Notes under the pieces: model-generated | Seen by the model: only the letters and a program-made list of their open reading frames with translations | Told to the model about the DNA's origin: nothing | Database searches by the model: none | NCBI GenBank assembly: GCA_019683805.1 | Contig: JADGHQ010000022.1 | Coordinates: 1 to 36,182 of the forward strand | Reading direction: 5' to 3' | DNA from: Thermoleophilaceae bacterium | GTDB taxonomy: Bacteria > Actinomycetota > Thermoleophilia > Solirubrobacterales > Thermoleophilaceae | Length of the DNA stretch: 36,182 nucleotides | Made by a program: the position numbers and the translations under genes | Part shown: positions 31,537 to 36,182 of the stretch, one piece after another | How the letters are laid out: each line of letters starts with the position of its first letter | How positions within the stretch are numbered: the stretch's first letter is position 1

Positions 31537-32438
31537 CGCCCCTTGCTCCACTCCCCGCGCACCTGCACGGCGCGCACGTTGCCGTTGCGGCCGGGCGTCG
31601 CCACGTAGGCGGGCCGCCCCTCCACCGTCAGGACGACTCCCTTCGACGCCGGCCGCCGAAGGTTGACGAGGTCTCCGGGCCTGAGCGCGAGGACGCGCTC
31701 GAGCGGCATGCTCACGGCGCCCACCTCGGCGCTCACCTCGAGGTCGACCCGCCCGACCGCGGCGAGCATCGCGCTGCGGGTGGCGTCGTCTGCCTGCACG
31801 GCGCCGTAGTGGCCCTGCACGAAGCGGTCGAGCACCGGCTCGACCGACGCGTGCGGCACGACGAGGGTGATCGTCGACGCGTGGCCGTCGAGCTGCGCCG
31901 AGAGGTCGAGCAGCAGCGCCGGCTCGCTCGGCGAGACGACCTGGACGGTCAGCGGCGAGGTGTGGATCGAGCGCACCTCGAGCGTGACGCCGGCGAGGTC
32001 CTGCCAGGTGGCCGAGAGCCGCTCGACCATGCTGTTGACCATCCGCCGCGCCACGGCGATCTCGATCTCGGTGAGCGACGTCCGTCCGAGCGCCGTGGCG
32101 CTGTCTCCGGTCCCGCCCAGCAGCCTCGCGACGACCAGGTGGACGAGAGGGAAGTCGAGGATGAAGACGATTTCCGTCTCGAGCTCCACGATTCCGAGCT
32201 CGATCGCGAGCGCGTTCCGCGGCGCCTCCTCCGCCATCACGACGGAGTAGGGGAGCTGGTCTGTGCCCCGCACCGCGAGCTGCAGCTCCGCGCGCAGCTC
32301 CGCGGACAGGCGGCTGCCCGCCGACTGGCAGAAGTTCTCGTGCGCGACCTCGATGCGGCGCACCTGCTCGCGGCTGAACTTCGAGGGCCGGCGGAAGTCG
32401 ATCTCCCGCACGCGCGGTTGACGGGCGGCGGTCGCCAT
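31533..32438 (-). CDS. fliM: Flagellar motor switch protein FliM without the CheY-binding N-terminus
   Basis: The protein has 301 residues. It contains DFRRPSKFSREQVRRIEVAHENF, the middle CheC-like domain with LLGGTGDSA (about 106-114) that touches FliG, and a C-terminal SpoA domain (VDLEVSAEVGAVSMPLERVLALRPGDLVNL). FliM normally starts with the LSQxEIDALL peptide that binds phosphorylated CheY; here only about 12 residues precede the DFRRP block and no such motif is seen, nor in the frame upstream. CheY control of switching may therefore act differently. It lies first in the cluster, away from its usual place after fliL. Confidence 0.93.
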   Translation of the reverse strand: MATAARQPRVREIDFRRPSKFSREQVRRIEVAHENFCQSAGSRLSAELRAELQLAVRGTDQLPYSVVMAEEAPRNALAIELGIVELETEIVFILDFPLVHLVVARLLGGTGDSATALGRTSLTEIEIAVARRMVNSMVERLSATWQDLAGVTLEVRSIHTSPLTVQVVSPSEPALLLDLSAQLDGHASTITLVVPHASVEPVLDRFVQGHYGAVQADDATRSAMLAAVGRVDLEVSAEVGAVSMPLERVLALRPGDLVNLRRPASKGVVLTVEGRPAYVATPGRNGNVRAVQVRGEWSKGR

Positions 32439-32456
32439 TAGGCGCGCCCCGCGGTC

Positions 32457-32484
32457 GACTCGGAGATGGCCATTTGGCCCCTTA
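32457..32484 (-). promoter_or_regulatory. Possible promoter of the fliM-led transcript
   Basis: On the minus strand: TAAGGGGC, 12 bases, TCCGAGTC, an imperfect sigma-28-like pair with spacing one base too long. The spacer contains GGCCAAATGGCC, an inverted repeat that could bind a regulator. The end lies 18 bases before the fliM ATG. Confidence 0.3.
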
Positions 32485-32523
32485 GATCGGCAGGCCCGGG
32501 TGGAAGTTCAGCCCGCAGGACGA

Positions 32524-32551
32524 CGGAGGGGCGGCCGTGGCCGCCCCTCCG
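32524..32551 (-). terminator. Hairpin terminator after the repeat-containing secreted protein
   Basis: A perfect 13-bp stem (arm CGGAGGGGCGGCC at 32524-32536, partner 32539-32551) with a two-base apex. It lies 23 bases past the stop of the secreted protein. There is no U-tract. Confidence 0.7.
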
Positions 32552-32574
32552 CTCATCGCTTGCGGCTCGCGCCG

Positions 32575-35292
32575 CTACTTGCGCGACTTGTGCGTCTTAC
32601 GCGCCTTGCGCGTCTTCCTGCTCTTGGTGCTCTTGCTGCCCTTGCAGGAGACCGAGAGCGTGACGCTCTTGCTCACGCGCTTGCCGTTGTGCGCGAGGAT
32701 CGTCTCCTGCGCGCGCCGACTGCTCTTGCACAGGTCGGCCTTCGGCGAGAGCAAGCCCTTCGAGCCCCCGTTGAGCGTGAGCGTGAAGCGGCTCAGCGGC
32801 ACATCGGGGAGCCCGCTGAAGGTGCTCCGCAGGCCGGACCTGGTGAGCGTGTTGGTGCCGTCAACCTGAATCGACAGCTGGCCGTTCAGGAAGATCGACA
32901 GCCCGGGCAGACCCTGCCCGCCGGGGCCCTCGACGAGGTACACCGGCCCCGCCAGCTTGTCCTTCAGCAGCGGGGTGACCGCCTCTGCCGTGCCGACCTG
33001 GGCGTCGGCCGGGCAGCTCGCCGCCGCGAGCTGGTCGCGGGTGCAGAGACCCACGCCGGCCGGCGGCTGGACGCCGAGCGACGAGGGCAGCGTCAGCGAC
33101 ACGCTGCGCTGGTTGGCCTGGCCGGAGCGCTGCGTGAGCGTCACCTTGAGGCCGGGATGCCGGCCCGGCTTCGTGTTGGACCGGCCGCCGGTCAGCGACG
33201 CCGACAGCTTCGGCGAGAACGCGAGGTCGGCGCACCCGCCGATCTGGAACCGGGTCGAGACCGGCTGGCCGCTCACCGCGCCCGTGACCTGGCGCGCCGT
33301 GCACGAGGTCCCGTTGAGCATGAACCCGGCCCGGTCGATCGTCACGTTGACGAAGCGGAGCCGCAGCGGGATCCCCTGGAGGATCGTCGGCAGCGGATCC
33401 GACTTGACCGAGAGGTGGGCGTCGTGGCGGTCGACGAAGACCGCGGACCGGACGACCACCGTGCCCAGGTTGAACGGGCCGGCCACCGCGGGCACCACGA
33501 TCGAGAGCCCGAGCGGCGCCCCGTCGTACGGGCCGGTCAGGTAGACCTTGCCGCCCAGCGTGTACGGGTTCGAGCCCGGGCCGGCCCCGATCGTGACCTT
33601 GCCCACGAGGCTCTCGTCGCCGCAGGTGCCGGCGGCCGCCTGGGCCTCGGGGCACAGCGGCACCGACGCCAGCCTGCCGGTCAGGCCCGGCGGCAGGTTC
33701 ACGTCGATCGAGGTGATCGGCGACCCGCCGTCGGCGCGCCGCGCCGTCAGCGTGAACGGGCTGCTCGCCGCGGCGAGCGGGGTCACCACCCCGGCGGTGA
33801 ACGACGGGGCCGCGCCGCCGTCGCAGCCCGAGTCGACCGTGAAGCTGCTCGTCGGGGTCGCGAGCTGACCCGCGTACGAGGTGAGCTGCGTGGTCGTCGC
33901 CTTCGTGCCGCACGTCTCAGGCAGCGCGAGCGGAGCGCGCGAGCCGCCCTTGAAGTGCAGCTTCAGGTGCGTGAACGGCAGCAGCGGGTTGTTGTCGAAC
34001 GTGGCCGTGAGCTGGCCGGTGCTCGGGTCGGCGTCGAGCTTGCCCGGCAGCTTGAGGATCATGCCGGGGCCACGCGCCACCAGGTAGATGGCCAGCGTCG
34101 ACCCGAACGGGTTGTCGTTCTGGGCCGCGAGGTAGATCGGGCCCGTGAGCGGCTCCGTCAGGAGCGGGGTGTCGATCTCGACGGAGCCGATCTTCGACGC
34201 CTGCGGACAGGTCGGGTCGGCGTTCGAGCCGAGCGCGATCTGCGCCTGCGAGCAGGCGGCGAGCCCGTCGGCCGCGGACGGCGACACCGAGACGCCCTCG
34301 GGCAGCGTCACCACGGCCTTCTGCAGCGGCGGGGTGGCGAGGCTGTCGGGGTTCTCGTTCTGCGGGATCGCGAGGTCGACGCTGAGGCCGCTCGGGGCGC
34401 CCGCCTGCGTGAGGTCGGGCTGGACGTCGATTGTCGGCCGGAACGTCTGCCTGTCGCAGCCCGTCAGCGTCTGCGGGTCGGACGTGTAGGTGAGCCACGT
34501 GTCGGGGTCCTGCCACGAGCGCACCCGCAGCTTCGTGACGCCCTGCACGCCGCAGACCGACGGGAGCGTCATGAACGGCTTCCGCGGCGCGTCCGTGGAC
34601 GCCCCGAAGCTGAACGAGCTCGGGTCGTACCGATCCGGGTCGTGCGCGGGGTCGGCCGGCACGCCCCAGAAGGTGAGCGTCGAGCCCGTGAGCGCGACCA
34701 GCGAGGAGACCTTCGAGATCGTCGTGACGAGCGAGTACTGGTCGACGCCGAAGGTCCCGTCCGTCTTCACGGCCGCCCGGATGTGCACGGGCGCGATGCC
34801 GAGCGCCTTGAAGGCGAAGTCGGCCGCGACCCCGTCCGGCGGGACCATGTTGTAGACGGGCCGCTTGTCGTTGATCACGAACGGCCCGTTGCGGAGCTCG
34901 AGCACGGTGACGCCCACCTGGCTCGAGATCGGGCAGCGCGCGTTCTGAAGCTGCTGGCCGGTGCACTTGGGCGTCGCCTGGGGGTTCCCGATCATGCCCG
35001 GCGGGAGCGTCACCTCGATGTCGCGGACGTTCCCGTCAGCCTCCTCGAAGCCGTTCGGCGACTTCGTGTTGAACTGGAAGCTGGTGGTTGCCGTGAACGG
35101 GTGCGCGCCCGCCTGGTTCACGGGGTCGCCGTTGGCGTCGAGGGCCTCCGCCCTGAAGGTCCCCGGCTTGACGCCGAAGTCCGCACGCGCGGGCCTCGCG
35201 GCCACCGCGGCGAACAGCAGCGCCGCCAGCACGCAGGCGCCGATCAGGAGCGCCCGCGTGAGGGACCGCCGGCTCCTCACCGTCGTGGTCAT
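32575..35292 (-). CDS. Secreted four-repeat surface protein with basic C-terminus
   Basis: The protein has 905 residues. A signal peptide (basic RSRRSLTR, hydrophobic core ALLIGACVLAALLFAAVA, probable cleavage after ARPARA) precedes about four repeats of 200-240 residues. Each carries an LPPG- or LPxG/S-type strand, a Cys, 8-16 residues, a second Cys (often CP) and a VG: near residues 108, 345, 545 and 749. The Cys pairs could form disulphides. The last 20 residues are almost all Lys, Arg, Ser and Thr. Proteins of this style are known as large families in Solirubrobacterales; function unknown, presumably cell-surface. The start was chosen for GGAAGGG six bases upstream; a frame extending to 35346 lacks a signal-peptide context. 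Confidence 0.85.
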   Translation of the reverse strand: MTTTVRSRRSLTRALLIGACVLAALLFAAVAARPARADFGVKPGTFRAEALDANGDPVNQAGAHPFTATTSFQFNTKSPNGFEEADGNVRDIEVTLPPGMIGNPQATPKCTGQQLQNARCPISSQVGVTVLELRNGPFVINDKRPVYNMVPPDGVAADFAFKALGIAPVHIRAAVKTDGTFGVDQYSLVTTISKVSSLVALTGSTLTFWGVPADPAHDPDRYDPSSFSFGASTDAPRKPFMTLPSVCGVQGVTKLRVRSWQDPDTWLTYTSDPQTLTGCDRQTFRPTIDVQPDLTQAGAPSGLSVDLAIPQNENPDSLATPPLQKAVVTLPEGVSVSPSAADGLAACSQAQIALGSNADPTCPQASKIGSVEIDTPLLTEPLTGPIYLAAQNDNPFGSTLAIYLVARGPGMILKLPGKLDADPSTGQLTATFDNNPLLPFTHLKLHFKGGSRAPLALPETCGTKATTTQLTSYAGQLATPTSSFTVDSGCDGGAAPSFTAGVVTPLAAASSPFTLTARRADGGSPITSIDVNLPPGLTGRLASVPLCPEAQAAAGTCGDESLVGKVTIGAGPGSNPYTLGGKVYLTGPYDGAPLGLSIVVPAVAGPFNLGTVVVRSAVFVDRHDAHLSVKSDPLPTILQGIPLRLRFVNVTIDRAGFMLNGTSCTARQVTGAVSGQPVSTRFQIGGCADLAFSPKLSASLTGGRSNTKPGRHPGLKVTLTQRSGQANQRSVSLTLPSSLGVQPPAGVGLCTRDQLAAASCPADAQVGTAEAVTPLLKDKLAGPVYLVEGPGGQGLPGLSIFLNGQLSIQVDGTNTLTRSGLRSTFSGLPDVPLSRFTLTLNGGSKGLLSPKADLCKSSRRAQETILAHNGKRVSKSVTLSVSCKGSKSTKSRKTRKARKTHKSRK

Positions 35293-35320
35293 CCTCATCC
35301 CTTCCGTAGTCGTGGTCGGG

Positions 35321-35360
35321 CCGGTGGCGATGAGAGTCGTGCTCATGACCGCCTCACCGG
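35321..35360 (-). terminator. Nested hairpin at the junction of the two secreted-protein genes
   Basis: Outer arms CCGGTG/CACCGG (35321-35326, 35355-35360) enclose ATGAG/CTCAT (35330-35334, 35342-35346). It overlaps the stop of the upstream gene and could end or attenuate its transcript. Confidence 0.35.
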
Positions 35361-36182
35361 CCCTTCCGCGTAGCCGTGTGCCGTGCGTTCGCCGAGCTCC
35401 TGGCCTGGCGGAGCGTGACGGTCGCCGTCGCGCTGCCAGGCAGCTCCGAGAAGCGCACCACGAACCGCACCGTCAGCCGGTGCCTGCGGGCGAGCTCCCG
35501 CCTCGCGGCCGTGGAGAGCTTCAGCGTCACGTGGACCGTCGAGGCCCTCGAGGCGTGGCGCGAGGCCCGCGCGACCCGGGCGAGAAGCCCCTTCACGCGC
35601 GCGCTGGCGGTCGCCTCGACCGTGCCCTCGTCGGGGACGCGGACGGAGAGCGTGATCCGGCCGGTGCGCGCGAGCCTGCGCTGCGCCGAGCCGCTGATCC
35701 TCGCCACGCGGAACGTGGGCGTCCCGGCAGCCGAGACGTCGCCCGGGCCCGCGAACGACACGCTCGCGGGGACCGGCAGCTCGGGCTGCGGGCTCGCCGG
35801 GCCCTGGCAGCCGTCGTCCCTGCACTCGGCGGGCGGAGTCGGGACGGGGAAGCCGCCGCCGATGCGGGCGTCGTAGATCGCGCCCGTGTGGCTGATCTCC
35901 TGCGGCGCCAGCTTGTCGAAGCTGTACAGGAAGACGTCACGGCCGTCGGGCGTGATGTTGGTGAACACGTTGTCGCTCGAGCTGGTGCTCGGGGTCGTGC
36001 CGTCGGTAAGCAGCGACAGCGTCCCGTCGTGCCACTCGTACACGTCCCAGCCCTGTGGCGAGAAGGTCCCAGGGGCGAAGTTGGTGTCCTCCGTGACGAG
36101 CGGGTCCGGGGTCTGGAACACGATGGTCCGGCCGTCGGCCGTCATCGCGCTTGGATCGAGCCCAGCCAGGGTGGATCCGCCG
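35354..36182 (-). CDS. Secreted beta-propeller-type protein, C-terminal part (5' partial)
   Basis: The frame is open to the window edge, so the N-terminus lies outside; 276 residues are visible. The first 90 read as TolB/WD40-like propeller blades with TADGRTIVFQTPDPL, QGWDVYEWHDGTLSLLTDG and TPDGRDVFLYSFDKLAPQE. Then comes a short Cys-containing, Pro-rich linker (ECRDDGCQGP) and a basic all-beta domain of about 120 residues rich in Arg, Ala and Thr. The arrangement suits an extracellular protein; the function is unknown. It may share a transcript with the repeat protein, 61 bases downstream. Confidence 0.75.
   Translation of the reverse strand, partial: GGSTLAGLDPSAMTADGRTIVFQTPDPLVTEDTNFAPGTFSPQGWDVYEWHDGTLSLLTDGTTPSTSSSDNVFTNITPDGRDVFLYSFDKLAPQEISHTGAIYDARIGGGFPVPTPPAECRDDGCQGPASPQPELPVPASVSFAGPGDVSAAGTPTFRVARISGSAQRRLARTGRITLSVRVPDEGTVEATASARVKGLLARVARASRHASRASTVHVTLKLSTAARRELARRHRLTVRFVVRFSELPGSATATVTLRQARSSANARHTATRKGR

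Noticed and set aside
32500-35373. A 957-codon plus-strand open frame opposite the secreted repeat protein
   Set aside because: Its composition is that of an antisense shadow, and the minus strand has a signal peptide, repeats and a ribosome site.

Overview
The window is very GC-rich, coding-dense bacterial DNA with many GTG and TTG starts, short four-base overlaps between genes, and third codon positions that are almost always G or C. Three things together point to a motile, high-GC actinobacterium of the Thermoleophilia/Solirubrobacterales type. These are a flagellar operon with the flbD-motA-motB-fliL order seen in Gram-positive bacteria, an ethylmalonyl-CoA gene set, and large secreted proteins with repeated LPPG...C...CP modules. 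The taxonomic placement is an inference from gene content. No RNA genes, insertion sequences or CRISPR arrays were seen.

Layout. Positions 1-6091 (+) hold glycan genes: the 3' end of a TPR/glycan-type protein, a TPR plus GT-B glycosyltransferase, and a 1235-residue protein joining two GT-A-type domains, an unclassified domain, an FkbM methyltransferase and a second methyltransferase. Positions 6178-11906 hold acyl-CoA genes on the + strand: crotonyl-CoA carboxylase/reductase, a small unknown protein, an ethylmalonyl-CoA mutase-type B12 enzyme and its MeaB-type GTPase. A minus-strand pair (metallo-beta-lactamase-fold hydrolase and clpS) sits between the two halves. Positions 11930-13993 (-) hold a LuxR-type HTH protein, a CHAP-type wall hydrolase and flagellin. 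A CPA1-type antiporter follows (14098-15879, -). Positions 15979-32438 (-) are a long flagellar cluster, read from high to low coordinate: fliM, a small FliN-like gene, fliJ, a lytic transglycosylase, fliK, flgD, a TIGR02530-type gene, a hook protein, flbD, motA, motB, fliL, fliN, fliO, fliP, fliQ, fliR, flhB, flhA, flhF, a PilZ/YcgR-like gene and two small unknown genes. Positions 32575-36182 (-) hold two secreted surface-type proteins, the second cut off by the window end.

How the parts connect. Four sites match the flagellar sigma-28 (FliA) promoter, TAAAGTTT-N11-GCCGATAA, with exact 11-base spacing. They lie before fliC, motA, fliO and, unexpectedly, the 1235-residue glycosyltransferase/methyltransferase gene. 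This ties the glycan genes to late flagellar expression and makes a multi-domain flagellin-glycosylation and glycan-methylation enzyme the most interesting inference here. A second unusual point is that the two wall hydrolases (CHAP and SLT) have no signal peptide but share a similar N-terminal segment, suggesting a common route of export or docking at the flagellar base.

Missing from the window are fliF, fliG, fliH, fliI, fliE, flgB, flgC, flgK, flgL, fliD, fliS, flgM, fliA and flhG. They must lie elsewhere if the flagellum is functional.
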